This document shows, piece by piece, positions 24,801-39,800 of a stretch of 64,000 nucleotides of DNA. The position numbers and the translations under genes are program-made. The notes below the pieces were generated by a model. It saw only the letters and a list, made by a program, of their open reading frames with translations. It was not told the origin of the DNA and did not search any database. Each line of letters begins with the position of its first letter. Within the stretch, counting starts at the first letter, position 1. The DNA lies in the NCBI GenBank assembly GCA_002633005.1, contig NMRA01000524.1, forward strand, positions 126,381-190,380, written 5' to 3'. This DNA comes from Phoronis australis (taxonomy: Eukaryota; Phoronida; Phoronidae).

Positions 24801-27800
24801 AGTCTTTACTAAAACTTTTTAAATGAAATTAACCTTTATGTTATATCTCAAAAATGCTGTTAGGAACTTGCTTTTAATTATCTAGTTTTCATGTACTGAG
24901 CGATCGCTCGAAACTTAAAGTCTTCCACGTTTCTTCAAGTGAATTTCGATACTAATGAATGATTTTCCCAAGTTTGAAAGAAAACAGTGCATCAAATTTC
25001 ATGTGCATGAATTTGCAACTAAATACTAATTTCTAACCACTTTAAGGCATTGACCTTGACCCTCCAAATCAGAGGTGCATTCCACAACAACAAGTTTCTT
25101 GCCAGTTTGCGGAGATGACGCAAGATCACAGACCGATTTAGTTACGTGTGAGACTTGTGTTCCAAAAGTAAGCTCGTGACATTCAGTGTAAACAGCAAAA
25201 TGGATGACATTGAGTTTATGGGTCGACAAAGCTGGAATGATGAGTTATGCGACAAAATTCCAGATTTCCACACCGCGTGAGATTTTTCACCGCAAATGTC
25301 TTGTGAGTGCCTTACAATTAAGGAATGCGTCCTTGATCACAACACACTGACCTCTTTTGATGTATTCGCTGTTCTGTTCCTTCTCCAGAATTTGATCAAA
25401 AGGGGGCGGGTGTTGTTTGATTGGCTTACCATTGACTCCACCTTCATCCTAAAAAGAAAGAAAGAGAACTGCTAGGGACAGAAACAATAACACCTTCAGT
25501 GTTAAATAAATTACGTCAGTATGAAAACAATATCTGAAACTTATAGTCCATCATATTGACTACTACATTATTTAATGCCTCACTTATTTCGCACAAAACA
25601 AATTAAATGTATTTTTATGATAGTTGGGGAGGGGGGGGGGGGTGAAATAAACTTAATAATATGCAGACTTTATGGTTGAATAGTTGAAAGAGAGTATTAA
25701 ATTAACTGACGAAGTTACCAAGCATTTCCAAGAACCCCTTTCACCTCATACATTTTGTACTACAACTGCATGAGATATCCCATAGAAGTAATGGTGTGTA
25801 TTACTAGGATTTACCATGATAGGACTTCGCCAGCAAAACTGACCACGTGCAAATAACGCGAGGCAATAAATTCCAGTCACGAAGCCTGTTATTTTTCAAA
25901 ATAAATTCATACGTGCGAAATGAGGTGAGTGTGCTACTTTAGTGCAGAATTACTGTAATCTCAGAAATCAGTTGGAAAGCAAACCCTTAAAAAGAAAAAA
26001 TAACACATGCAACAAGATACCACTTCTAAGCATAGGCAGCATCAATAGAGCCAGCCCGGATTACACGGCGATAAAAATCCTTTATCCTTGAGATAAGAAA
26101 GTGCGTGACCTCATTTTGGAAATCAGGCATATTTTCCTGTCGGGAAGGCGAAGAATTTCAGATCACGCGACCAAGGTTATTTGACTGTCCAGTTTATCAA
26201 ACTTTTTTACAGTTGCAGCCCACAGCACAGCAGTAATACTTCGTTGGCATTGGAACGACAAATAGAGTAATGCAACCGGGAAAAACTTGTAAAGAATCAG
26301 ACAACAACAAATAAGACGTGAAACTCCAGTGGCATGAAAACGAGGCAGCAAATGAGCCTGACAAATGTTTACGGCATTGTGGGAAAAATACAATAAGATT
26401 CAAGTGTCACAGTCTAGTCCAGGACAGCCCTATTGCCAGTACAAAGAACTTGTTAAAAAGCAAGGTGGGCCCCAGCCAGTCTTACAAATTCCAAGTGGAC
26501 TAAACGTATGACACAGAACTATTTACAAGGAAAACTCCCCCAATGGCAATCTCTGTCAGAACATACCTATAGGAAATATCTTGCTCTCTAAATCTAACAA
26601 AGTGCCACTGACACTCTATTGCATGCATAGTGTGAGTCTGCACGCTCACTTCATATTCAAAACTTGGCCGCTTAGAAAAGAACCTTGTCATTTGGAAACG
26701 ATTGAAAATCCTCAAGTTCGTAACAGGAAGGCTAGGATAATGTCTTTACTGAATGAAAACTGTTGACAGATCCGTGTCTCACATTACAGAAAGTCCTTGG
26801 CGCTTACATGAGCCTAAAAATTGAAAGTTTTTGACCTGTTCTGTCAAAGTCACCAACAGAATGACAATAATTCTGTCCAAAATTGGTAGAATTTTACTAA
26901 AGTAATCTGCTATCACTTGGCCATATGAATAGAAGGTTCGATAACAAGATTTCTGTTCATTAAATCTGCATTTCCCAATGTTGTATTGGCTGAAAACAAA
27001 AATCAAATCAGACCGTGTACTCTTATATAATTAGGCTCATAATAGTCCTAACTGGGAAAGGATTCTGTTTCAGTTACCAATTTCATACAGGTTACGAGCA
27101 ATGCGCACAAGTGCAATATTCTAATTTGCAATTTTAGGGTAGGTCAACCCCAGTGAACTCCAAACCATTTTATCAAGTTGCGTTTCATCAAGTTGCTGGT
27201 AGTTTCGATGTTCTTCTTAGTAAGGAAAATAAAGTCCTATCATGGTAAGGAATATCATGTAACCAAATTCATGACAGTAAGAGGCCTAATTCATTTTTTA
27301 GCCACCTTCAATTTTGTAAATGCAGACAGTTTCATGTATCCTTCCCATTTACCTCAAAAGCATTACTGAGACAGCTTGACAATGCAGGCGCACTAGAGGA
27401 AATACCAGCTAGAACTGAATGGTTGTTGAATGTTCTGTCGGGTGGGAGGGCGGAGGTAATGACATGATTGACAGGCCGGCCCAAAGATGGGTAGTCCCCA
27501 GCCATGTGCATGGATGTCTGGGCGGGCGTGGTTCTGGAGGCGATGTGACTAGTGGATTGAGCAGTTGTCTGAATGCCATTCTGGAAACACAAACAAATCA
27601 AGAACTTATAAATAAATCATAATAATACAATACCACAAGACATAGAAATAATGCAAAAAGTAAGTTTTCATTTTGCTATCATTTCTAGAATGCTCTCCGT
27701 CTGTGCCTAAACAGCTTAGACTTACAAAAAAACCAAAAAAATTTGCTGTTGATTTAGGAATTAGCTTGGAAATTCAAGCCAAGAGTCTCGAAAAATTGTG

Positions 27801-30800
27801 TGCACGCACTTGCAGACCCAAAATATTCAACTTTGCTCAAACTTGAAACATGATAAAAGACGGTTTAGCTCGCCAAAATGACTGCCAATGAACTCCAGAA
27901 CATGAACACTTCACAGCCAAAACAAAACACGCCATGACACTGGAACGTGGCAGTGGCAGATCTATGACTTTTTCGATGACGCATTTACTGACAAATAGCA
28001 TTGTGGCACCATTTTGGTTTGCTGATGGTGCATATTTTTTTCTTTGGTTGCTCTATACATCTGCCACTTACATGTTCATGACCCAATACAATATTATTAT
28101 AATGAGTAAAATTAATTTTCATCTTGCGATATATATGCACAATCAATAAACACAAACAGCAAGCAAATATTAAACAAAATTAGACCAAAAGAGCGAGACA
28201 CACACAACCAAGTAAAATATAATATTTGTCAAACAAACTATTCCGCATTTTGTTCAGCAGTGTTGCTACATACAATTCTGAATTCAAGAAAATTCACAAT
28301 TAAGATGTCATCTCAACCCAGCAATCTCTTCAATGACCATTTTGATGTTTTAGACCCAAATGAATAAAATTCAATTGCCAAAATTAAAAATAATAATCAA
28401 AACCAGACTTTATATAGCAGCACTTTACTAGATGCTTTGGGCTTTATGGAACTGGTAAATCTCAACCAACTAAGTAGAGAGCACACAACTTCATTTGGTA
28501 AATGTTTCAAGACCTGTCTCCATGGTTACCTGAATGGGAAGAAACTCCAAGAACTGGGAAACTATTGGCGATTCTGTGCGACCACGACCACGGCCACGCA
28601 GTTCTATTTTTAATTCGAGTCCAAATCGCGCCATAACAGCGTCATACCCGTCATACCAAAACATCCATGTTGCAATAGTGGCGATGACATCATGCCACTG
28701 TCACCACTACTAAGGTGATGACATCATGAATTATAATCACGTGTTGTAGCAACCGTACAACGCAACAACGGCAATGGGAAGTTAGGGATAAGACCGGAGC
28801 AGCAGGAATGACAAGATGTGATGGATATGGGGAAACATTTAGACGCTAAGGTAGGAGACAGGTTAGGAAAAACCTGAGGCGCACATTATAACAAAATTAA
28901 TGCAAAGTGTACAGAAATCAGAAATGAAATGGGAAAAGTCATGACAAGTGTGTATAAAACTAAAAGTGATGGAATCAGTAGACAAGATGGAAATAGAGAG
29001 TGGATGCAAATGTTGGAGAACTACAGCTCCCCCTAGTGAGAGGATAACTGTCAAGACTGCAGACTGCATGAAACAGAAAGCCCTAAAATGACAAATTCGT
29101 GAGTGATTAATTTCTCTAAGCACCTTTATCACTCACAATGTGATGAAGGGTCACATGTTGTGTATAGATTGTTATTGGCATCTTTATTTTTAACATGTAA
29201 CGAATGGAACATTTGGCAACAGCAATGTTGAGTTTCCAAAAAGGACACTGGTTTCAAGTTACTAAGAATGTGCAAACCACAAGACCAGACAAGACACAGT
29301 AACAGTGTCGTGAGTGAAACGCAATGCATAGAAGACCGACTTTGAGGATTAAAACAGAACAAAAAACAGAACAGCTGAATCACGTGGCTTGGATTGCGTT
29401 GATAAACAGATAGGACATGAAGCTCTGCGTTAGAATGAAAGAGACTGAGAAGTCTGAAAGACAATAAGCGGACGAAATTTTAAAAGGAAAGGAAAACAAA
29501 TGGGTTCAGGGTAAGTAAAGGGTTGCTTGATCAGGTTAACATCAGTACTCATAACATGAAAAAAGACACTCAAAAGCAGGAAACATTTTCATCTCTGAAA
29601 ACAGATTATTCATCGGCCATCTTTTGACTTGCCATTCTTGTAATAACACAATTGCAGGGAGCTAGGTGCAAAGTACTAGAAAATTAAACAGCAGCGACTC
29701 TTCCACAGGCATTATAGGTGGGGGGTCCACACTAATACCACACCACTGTTTCCGTGAAAATGGGTGCCAGAGAAAAATGATAAAATCCCCCCGAATCACC
29801 TGACCTCCATCATTTAGTCACCAGAGACTATTCTAGGAAGCTGTTGCACCCACTCGAGATGTTACTCGAGGTAGAAAATACCCGCCAAAGTTGGCTGCGT
29901 GTCCCTACCAACCCCTCCTAAGGAAGAGTGCATTGAGATTTATCCTTACCCAGTGGCCATTCATAAGGTCTTGTTGTCGTTGTTGAGCTGTGGAAATCTC
30001 CACGTGTCGCTGGAGACTACCAGGAGAGAGATTGTTGCGAAAGTTTAGTGGCGCATCCCTCTTGATCATGCGAAGATGAGCATACTGTTCTGTTTCACCT
30101 AATGAATACATAACATTGCTCAAGTGTACGAAAATAATTATTGTTAGTATTGTAGCAATGTTCTACACTATGTCAACTTATGAACATATTATATTGATCA
30201 CGTGAATCCCTATGCATGGCAAAATTTCTAACAATTTATAAATTTAAATTCAGCATTTGATTGCATTTCGACCTTTCCTTCTTGTCGCCCATTTTGGTTT
30301 TACCTGACGTGTGCTACCTTCAAAGACATTGATTTCACTACTGGAAAAAGTGTACACGACTGTCAGACTTTGCAAAGAAATGATCATTAAGATAACTTTA
30401 GTTTGTAAACTATTTCGCTACTGAGTTCAAAGCAACTTGGCTTAGCTTCATAAGAATGTAAAATTGGTAACGGCAGAAGCACAAGAAGTGGACGAAATTG
30501 GTGGTGGCTATTTTCAACTCATTTGTCCTCTCAAAATTATAATTTGTGAGATACATTTATTAAGTCTTCGCCACAGTTGCCTATCCACAATAAGTCAGTG
30601 CACTCGAAACTATGAAATAATTACAAATGCCCAATAGTTTAATTACAACAGTTTGAGTTCATTACCAATCACATCATCATCACGTGACTATGCAGTCTGT
30701 GCAATGTAACAGAAACCTGTTGCCACAATTTGATATCTAAACTGCAGAAAACAACCCTCTGCAGAAGAATCGAAGTGCCCATATTGTGAGATGAACTGCC

Positions 30801-33800
30801 GTATGACAGTTGTGTTCGCAGAGAAATTACGCCGAGAATACAGGCTTTTAATAGTAAAATAAATGTTTTCAGGTAATATTCAATAAGTTGAGTCACACCT
30901 CAAACAACTACTAGCAAGTTACCTGTGCCAGTTGCTTGATTACTTATGTGCCTCGCCACAAACTGTGCCGTAAAGGTTGGCTCTCGATAGGTGGCGCCAC
31001 CACTCGTAGTTACGACGGGCTTACGAGTGAAACGGAAGTGTGCTGCAGTCAAACAGAGAAGTGCACGTGCTATTAGGACAACTAACACACAACACAGCAT
31101 GACACGACACGACACGACACGACACGACACGACACTCAACAGGTTAGACAAGTCCACTGACAATTGTTACATGCGATTGTCTAATTAATCAAATGGGGAG
31201 AAATTTAAACTCCAACAAGGTATCAAACATTCATACAATGTGTCAAACATCAAACATCGAGACACTTTTTGCAAAAAAATTCTGAGTTATATTCCGAAAC
31301 ATTTCTCATGTCAATACATAACAACAACATTCAGTACAGAAATTTTAAAACAAAAAATAAACCTTGAGTCCATATTCACCAATGTTCTAAAATGCATTGC
31401 CACTGCTACTCTATATCTCTGAGTTTGTGAATTCATGAACAAATATGTCTGACTACGTTTCCCTGTGGGTGCACACTACTTTTCTCGAAGAGTTACTGAC
31501 ATGTTGAAGAATTTGCTACCATGCAACAGAGATCAGATGATATGCAGCATTACCGCACAAATCTCACGAATTCAGAACAAAATATGGCCAACAAGAGAAA
31601 TTTTATTGTATAATTTATTCCATGAAACATTACGTAGCACAAAATTAAATGATGTTAAACAGCTGCCATAAAAAAAATTTGAAAAATCGAAGGCAAACTC
31701 ACAAAAATGTTATAAGTCTTTGAATGATGAAAAAAGGGCATTTCTGGCAATTGTCCATTGCTTTTACTGTTCTTGTAATGTACTGGCATCTGACATGTTT
31801 TTTGTCATCATACAGCCAAATCCCTTAAGTTTTACTTATAGGCAGACACTGAACTAGTCCTTGAATACTTATTCAAGTACTTTTTGTCAAATCCTGATAA
31901 TTAAAAGTAATTACTAAGTTTAAAATAACGAGTTAATGTTCACGGCCTGCTACTTTATAACAGGTGAGTCAACTTTCACCGAATAGTCATTATAGTTTAG
32001 AAATTTGTTCTGAATGTTTCCCATAAAAGCGTAAATGTCTAAGTCTGAATATAGTCACATCTTCACATATCAGGCACAGGCGTCTAAACAAACCCACCTA
32101 ATATGGTAGTATGAAGACAGTGACCTAGTAGTTAATTTTGGTACTTCAAATTCAAGGATAAAACAGCAACACTTCGGTATGGGCTAAGTGACTGAAGTCT
32201 GGGATCTCGAGGGAACTGGGAAATATTCACATTTCTTTGTACGAAAGTGTATTAAGTAAAAATGAATAAGAAATCAATATGACTTAGTCACACTGTAACT
32301 ATAACAAGTCGTTTGCTATCTGGGCAGAAAGTAAAATGTGACTCCAAATAATTAAAACGAAATAGTGTCACACAAAGCAGTAAAAAACTTTAAATAATAA
32401 AATGATTTTTTATAATTCAAAAACAACAACAAAAGTTGACAAAATAGGACTGACAACAAAGTCTAACTGGAATTTATCACAGTACAAACCTGGTAGTAAG
32501 ATTTTATTGATCATGAGAGCTAGTTTCAATAAAAGAAAATCTTCCAGTAAGCAATTTGCAATGAAATTGACTATTCTATGATAAATTCACTTCAACTTAA
32601 TTAACTTGTTACCGTAACCGTTTGGGAAGTACACAGAATGATGTCAAAAATTTAACATTAAAATTGTTGAGCATCTATGATATAACAGTTCTAAGTAAAT
32701 TGAAACTTGCAGCGACCTCTTATAAGCAATCAAAATGACTTGAGTGACATCTTGAGAGTAGTTTTATCACTACTACCATCTTGTAAGTAGTTATGGCGAT
32801 ATCTCATAAGTATGACCACTCCTCACTTATGGCAATATCTCATAGGTATGACCACTCCTCACTTATTTAGAACACACAAGATGACTGATAAGTGAAATTC
32901 TGTTTAATCAATGGCAATGATTAAGAACATGTTAGTCTATGGTTTGCAGTGTTTAGACGTCCTAAAACAACATTTGCTAATTAAATTCTCATTATTTGCA
33001 AAAAAGTAATCAGGCAAATGGAAAAGTGAGTGTTTTGGCTATTATTTGTGTGTGAAATGAGTAGAAAATTACTGTAATTTCTGCACACCATTGTTTTTAT
33101 AAATTAATTATGTTGTCAAAATTTGGGAATACTACGGGGCTGCATGCTGTTAGCTACTACACCGTGCGTTTGAATTATACAGTAACAAACAACAATCACA
33201 CTATCATATCTCTAGCCTACAAGATGTAAGTACATTAGATTCCAACAGATGGCAGGTCAAAATAACATGCCATTATCTTATTGGCTGCTACTACTACAGT
33301 GCTGTCTTGTCTCCTCACCTTTGGGTGGTTCATTCTTGGCCAGATCACCACTCTTGATATAAGCATCAGTCAGAGCTTCCAGGTATTCGGTCTAAAAAGA
33401 TACAGATAAAGGTAGACAACAGGAATATGTAACTAGCAGCTGAATGTTTTGGATCATGTGATATAGTCTAATTAAATCCTTTTCCAAAAGAGGTCGCACC
33501 TGCTGCCAAGGAAATGTTAAAGTCTTTTTAACATATGGTGACCATTACATGAACAAATAAATAAATATCAAGCTATTACAAAGTTTTGAAAAAAGTTGAC
33601 AAAAACTTACCATTTTGGAATTTGTTGTTCAGATTGTCATCTGCATTTCCAATCATGCAGTGTCACTTGATGAAAAAGACTAAATTTTGGAGAACTAATA
33701 TGTTTGGAACAAAAAATACAAAATGAAGCATTATCAAGTAGTGTAGTTACAAGGATTATTTTGGATATGAGCATGCATCAATACACTGACTGAGTCATCA

Positions 33801-36800
33801 AACACGTGTGTGCACACTTAACATGGCTGTTAATATGTTGGTGGACTGTATCCCATGAATACAATAGACTGTCCTCTTCCACGCCAAAGATCAGGTGATT
33901 CAAAAAGCTGCGTGTACCACACAACCATGCGGTCATATACAAAAAAGCCCACAAACAACGGATCGGGGAGAACATGCAAATCGGGTGTTAATCAGCATTC
34001 TCTTGACCAGAATACCAACTTTTTTCAGTGAAATGCCGTTAGTCAATCTTCATGCAGGTTCAATGCTAAACGAATCAACGCCACACAATAAGAGAATCAA
34101 TGGAGGCTGTAAGGACATTTTCAGGACTCCAGCATTAGAGAGGGGATCAAACCGGCCTACCTTTACAGCGACAGGAAGTGCTTCATCGGGGCACTCTTTG
34201 GATGATGAGTCATTTGAATCATCCTACAGATGGAGACACCAATCAAGATGTCATTAATAGACTTGAGATTTTGCATCTCGCCATAGTGACACCGGCAAAG
34301 CAGCGGGATAGCGGGAAGGGTAAGGCAAGTGGGGCTCGGAAATTTGAATTTTACAAGTGAGATGGATGATGGGAATTTGGAATATTAATAAGTTAGTTGT
34401 TAGTGGGAGTTGTCAAAACTTTAGGACTTACTGTAATCGGGTGGATATCAGGTGAAAATTTTTTTNACAACAAAGTCTAACTGGATATTATCACGGTACA
34501 AACCTGGTAGTAAGATTTTATTGATCATGAGAGCTAGTTTCAATAAAAGAAAATCTTCCAGTCAGCAATTTGCAATGAAATTGACTATTCTTTGATAAAT
34601 TCACTTCAACGGAATGAACTTGTTACCGTAACCATTTGGGAAGTACACAGAATGATGTCAAAAATTCAACAACATTGAAATTGTTGACCATCTATGATCT
34701 AACAATTTTAAGTAAATTGAAACTTGCAGCGATGTCTTATAAGCAATCAAAACGACTTGAGCGACATCTTGAGAGTAGTTTGATCACTACTACCATCTTG
34801 TAAGTAGTTATAGCGATATCTCATAGGTATGACCATTCCTCACTTATTTAGAACACACAATATGACTGATAAGTGAAATTCTGTTTAATCAATGACAATG
34901 ATTAAGAACATGTTAGTCTATGGTTTGCAGTGTTTAGACGTCCTAAAACAACATCTGCTAATTAAATTCTCATTATTTGCAAAAAAGTAATCAAGCAAAT
35001 GGAAAAGTGAATGTTTTGGCTATTATTTGTGTGTGAAATTAGTAGAAAATTACTGTAATTTCTGCACACCATTGTTTTTATAAATTAATTATGTTGTCAA
35101 AATTTGGGAATTCAATACTACGGGGCTGCATGCTGTTAGCTACTACACCGTGCGTTTGAATTATACAGTAACAAACAACAATCACACTATCATATCTCTA
35201 ACCTACAAGACGTAAGTTCATTAGTTTCCAACAAATGGCAGGTCAAAATAACATGCCATTATCTTATTGGCTGCTACTACTACAGTGCTGTCTTGTCTCC
35301 TCACCTTTGGGTGGTTCATTCTTGGCCAGATCACCACTCTTGATATAAGCATCAGTCAGAGCTTCCAGGTACTCGGTCTAAAAAGATACAGATAAAGGTA
35401 GACAACAGGAATATGTAACTAGCAGCTGAATGTTTTGGATCATGTGATATAGTCTAATTAAATCCTTTTCCAAAAGAGGTCGCACCTGCTGCCAGGGAAA
35501 TGTTAATGTCTTTTTAACATATGGTGACCATTACATGAACAAATAAATAAATATCAAGCTATTACAAAGTTTTGAAAAAAGTTGACAAAAACTTACCACT
35601 TTGGAATTTGTTGTTCAGATTGTCATCTGCATTTCCAATCATGCAGTGTCACTTGATGAAAAAGACTAAATTTTGGAGAACTAATATGTTTGGAACAAAA
35701 AATACAAAATGAAGCATTATCAAGTAGTGTAATTGCAAGGATTATTTTGGACATGAGCATGCATCAATACAGTGACTGAGTCATCAAACACGTGCGTGCA
35801 CACTTAACATGGCTGTTAATATGTTGGTGGACTGTATCCCATGAATACAATACTGTCCTCTTCCACGCCAAAGATCAGGTGATTCAAAAAGCTGCGTGTA
35901 CCTCACAACCATGCGGTCATATACAAAAAAGCCCACAAACAACGGATCGGGGAGAACATGCAAATCGGGTGTTAATCAGCATTCTCTTGACCAGAATACC
36001 AACTTTTTTCAGTGAAATGTCGTTAGTCAATCTTCATGCAGGTTCAATGCTAAACGAATCAACGCCACACAATAAGAGAATCAATGGAGGCTGTAAGGAC
36101 ATTTTCAGGACTCCAGCATTAGAGAGGGGATCAAACCGGCCTACCTTTACAGCGACAGGAAGTGCTTCATCGGGGCACTCTTTGGATGATGAGTCATTTG
36201 AATCATCCTACAGATGGAGACACCAATCAAGATGTCATTAATAGACTTGAGATTTTGCATCTCGCCATAGTGACACCGGCAAAGCAGCGGGATAGCGGGA
36301 AGGGTAAGGCAAGTGGGGCTCGGAAATTTGAATTTTACAAGTGAGATGGATGATGGGAATTTGGAATATTAATAAGTTAGTTGTTAGTGGGAGTTGTCAA
36401 AACTTTAGGACTTACTGTAATCGGGTGGATATCAGGTGAAAATTTTTTTAAAATGTAAAAAATTCAAGCATTGCAGCCAAACACTTATTTATGAAAAAAC
36501 AGATTCAATGACACGTTTAAAATGCGTGCTGTTCAAGTGGAATATTTCTACCACAAACAAAAACTCGTACAAAATTGTGTTTAATTAAATGCGCAACTTA
36601 ACGTAGGCACATAAACCAGGATGTGACTTAAGCTACGGTTGAGAGCCGACAACGCAGCACAGTCCAACATCAGCTTATCAACATAGCAAAGGCAGACACA
36701 CGAGGTTCACTCGGTGCTCAATAAATGAGGCACAAGCACACTTGAAGGTGTAGAGAAAGACTCCAGACAAAGGTGCATTCAACCTTAACTTTATAGTTGT

Positions 36801-39800
36801 ACAGAAGCAAGGCAACTGGGCAGAGAAACCGAAAGAAAACTAAGCGTAAGAGATCAGTGTCTGAGGCTCATTTTCCAAAAAAGCTATTAATTTTTTTTGC
36901 ACCAAACCTGTTGAACACAACAGTTAAACAGTGAATTCCCAATGCATCACACCTGAATTGTCACAAGTTCTTGAAAATTTCTTGTTTCCAATGGTAATTT
37001 GCATAAATTCTGAGCTTACAACTAAGAAATGAGCCACGGATCTCCTTAAGAACCAAAAACCCTTCACATTTAGCACCTGAGAGGTATTGCTAGTATGCAT
37101 AAAAACTCTGAGCATAGAATGTACTGAAACTCATTCTAAAAAATAAAAGCTAAATTAATAAAAGCCACGTGGGAAGCCACAAATCCTGCAAACTACAAAA
37201 CCAGTGAGTGCTTTGAGTCTACCATGATCCCAAATTGCGTCTATCACCCCGAGATGAGTCGACCATCCCAAGTAATTCTACATCAGTCCGTATGTATCTA
37301 ACCTACGTGCACTGAAACAGAACTAAAACTCCGTGCTAAATAAACTTACTTCTCGGAGCAGTTTCTCTTTCTGAGCAGGAAATCAAATAAAGTTTCCAAT
37401 TAAAACTTGACTACATTTATAAATCTGAACCAATGAGGTGACTGTCATTTAATCAAGACTGTCTGTAACAGTATCAGTCAGTAATCAAGCACTAATCATT
37501 TGCCTGACATTTTGTTTTGGGGTGACGCATGTTCTTGTTTTTGTTTTCAAAAAACAAATGTTTGTTCTTAACACAATTTAGATAAAATGACTTCATGACT
37601 TTCCTCATAGATTCTATTACTTTTCCAGGACTTTTGTTGTATAATGGACTTATAACACTGAAATGTCTAGACTTAAACAGACACAACTTTAAAATTACAA
37701 GACTTTTTCAAACTGTACAAAACAATTCTACAGTGTCAAAAGAATCAGCCAATTCATTCAAATCGTCGATTTGTCCAAAGCATTATGAAGATACCTACCC
37801 CGGTTTGCTCCGACAGATATTTAACACACAGCACCAGAAATGGCTTCCAGAAAGTCAAGTTTTCAAAAACAGGGTACGGTTACCATAATTCTTCGATAAT
37901 TATTTCGCACAAAAAAATGCCGTTTTTCTATTTTTCAAAGATTACAAACAATGGAAACTTCACCGGCTGAGCTTTTATGACATCCAACCCAGCGAACAGA
38001 CTAAACTTATAAATGTTGGTGAGAATTTTGACAAAACAGAATTTCACTTACCGATACATTGTGGTAAATAAGTGAAGAATTATGGTACACAATGTTTTAG
38101 TCACAGCACGGGATTGAACAGGACTTCATTTTAACTGGGTACACACAGACCGTTAGCAAAACACAAGCAGAGCACAAAATAGGATACAGAAAATACATTT
38201 GACTGCATAATATGAATCAAATAATTAATAGAGATCTATATATTAAACTGAATCAAGCACTTTATTAATGTGTGGTATCAGTACGCATAGCCAAGATTTG
38301 TCCCCGAGATGAATCACAACTTACACAAGATCAGGGCCCAAGTTGAATGTTATGGAATCAGAGCGGCGACAGCCAACCAAGCTGGTCTCTGAGTAATTTC
38401 ATCAGGTTGTTAGATTACAAATTGATCGTTTCTTATTTTTTACAACCAGAAAAGCATTAATACCTCGACAGTTTTGGCTCCTCTCAGCAGCCATCTTCCG
38501 AAGTTATTGGTCATTAGGAAGCGTGGTGATCATGAGGCTGTTCCAAATTTTAGACAAGTTATACCCCCCCCAGTAGTCCCTGTTCACAACAAAAGATGGC
38601 TGCTGATAGGAGCAGGAACTGTCAAAGTACTTAATAATGCTTTTCTGGTTGTGAAAATAAGAAACAATCAATTTCCAACCAAGCTGGTACTGTACCAATA
38701 AAATAAGCATATTTTGACCAGATGCAAGGATTAGGCTCACTGGAAGTCACTAAGGGTAGTCACCTAACCACCATTGTATAGCCACAAAATAAATGTNAAA
38801 TAAGTGAAGAATTATGGTACACAATGTTTTAGTCACAGCACGGGATTGAACAGGACTTCATTTTAACTGGGTACACACAGACCGTTAGCAAAACACAAGC
38901 AGAGCACAAAATAGGATACAGAAAATACATCTGACTGCATAATATGAATCAAATAATTAATAGCGATCTATATAAACTGAATCAAGCACTTTATTAATGT
39001 TAGGTATCAGTACGCATAGCCAAGATTTGTCCCCGAGATGAATCACAACTTACACAAGATCAGGGCCCAAGTTGAATGTTATGGAATCAGAGCGGCGACA
39101 GCCAACCAAGCTGGTCTCTGAGTAATTTCATCAGGTTGGTAGATTACAAATTGATCGTTTCTTATTTTTACAACCAGAAAAGCATTAATACCTCGACAGT
39201 TTTGGCTCCTCTCAGCAGCCATCTTCCGAAGTTATTGGTCATTAGGAAGCGTGGTGATCATGAGGCTGTTCCAAATTTTAGACAAGTTATACCCCCCCCA
39301 GTAGTCCCTGTTCACAACAAAAGATGGCTGCTGATAGGAGCAGGAACTGTCAAAGTACTTAATAATGCTTTTCTGGTTGTGAAAATAAGAAACAATCAAT
39401 TTCCAACCAAGCTGGTACTGTACCAATAAAATAAGCATATTTTGACCAGATGCAAGGATTAGGCTCACTGGAAGTCACTAAGGGTAGTCACCTAACCACC
39501 ATTGTATAGCCACAAAATAAATGTTTAATCAAAGATTAAAGACCATTTCATACTGAGGTCACTCTGGTAGGAGAGGAGCTTGGATGTAAACTGTATGAAT
39601 TAAGTTGAACATCCCATAATGGCGTTGATAGTTAACGAGCATCCATTGAGTAAATCTCTGTAGGTAACACTGTCGTTATTGAAGTCATCGCAAGGTAGCG
39701 CTGATGCATAAGTTGGTCTTCCTTAGACATGGTTTTATAAGTTGAGAAGTCGGTGGTTACGCACGCATGCCGCACACAAACAAACACCCACACATTCGAG

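Larger units (their letters stand above)
32453..36449. repeat. ~2-kb duplication on both sides of the gap at 34466
   Basis: 32453-34465 and 34467-36449 are near-identical and meet at the single N. Differences are scattered point changes, a ~36-bp tandem doubling (tatctcataNgtatgaccac) near 32800-32870 present only in the left copy, and a small indel (gggaattcaatactac versus gggaatactac). This level and pattern fit two haplotypes of one locus whose contigs were placed end to end. Each copy contains the same two carboxypeptidase exons. Confidence 0.85.

Noticed and set aside
25026-25229. 67-codon minus-strand frame in the intron after exon 23
   Set aside because: It has no matching splice sites in the required phase, and its 3' part resembles a common ggtcaaggtcaatg-type repeat.
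30900-31163. 87-codon minus-strand frame with a [11 protein letters not shown] repeat
   Set aside because: The repeated part is translation of the (GACAC)n microsatellite. Only the splice-bounded portion 30923-31042 is kept as exon 19.
33319-36207. True tandem duplication of two exons in the carboxypeptidase tail
   Set aside because: The copies meet exactly at a single N, differ only like alleles, and would shift the frame if both were used.
35792-36241. 149-codon plus-strand frame (also as a 120-codon frame at 33895-34257)
   Set aside because: It is antisense to carboxypeptidase exon 17, has no recognisable motif, and is present twice only because of the gap-flanking duplication. The minus-strand exon explains the open frame better.
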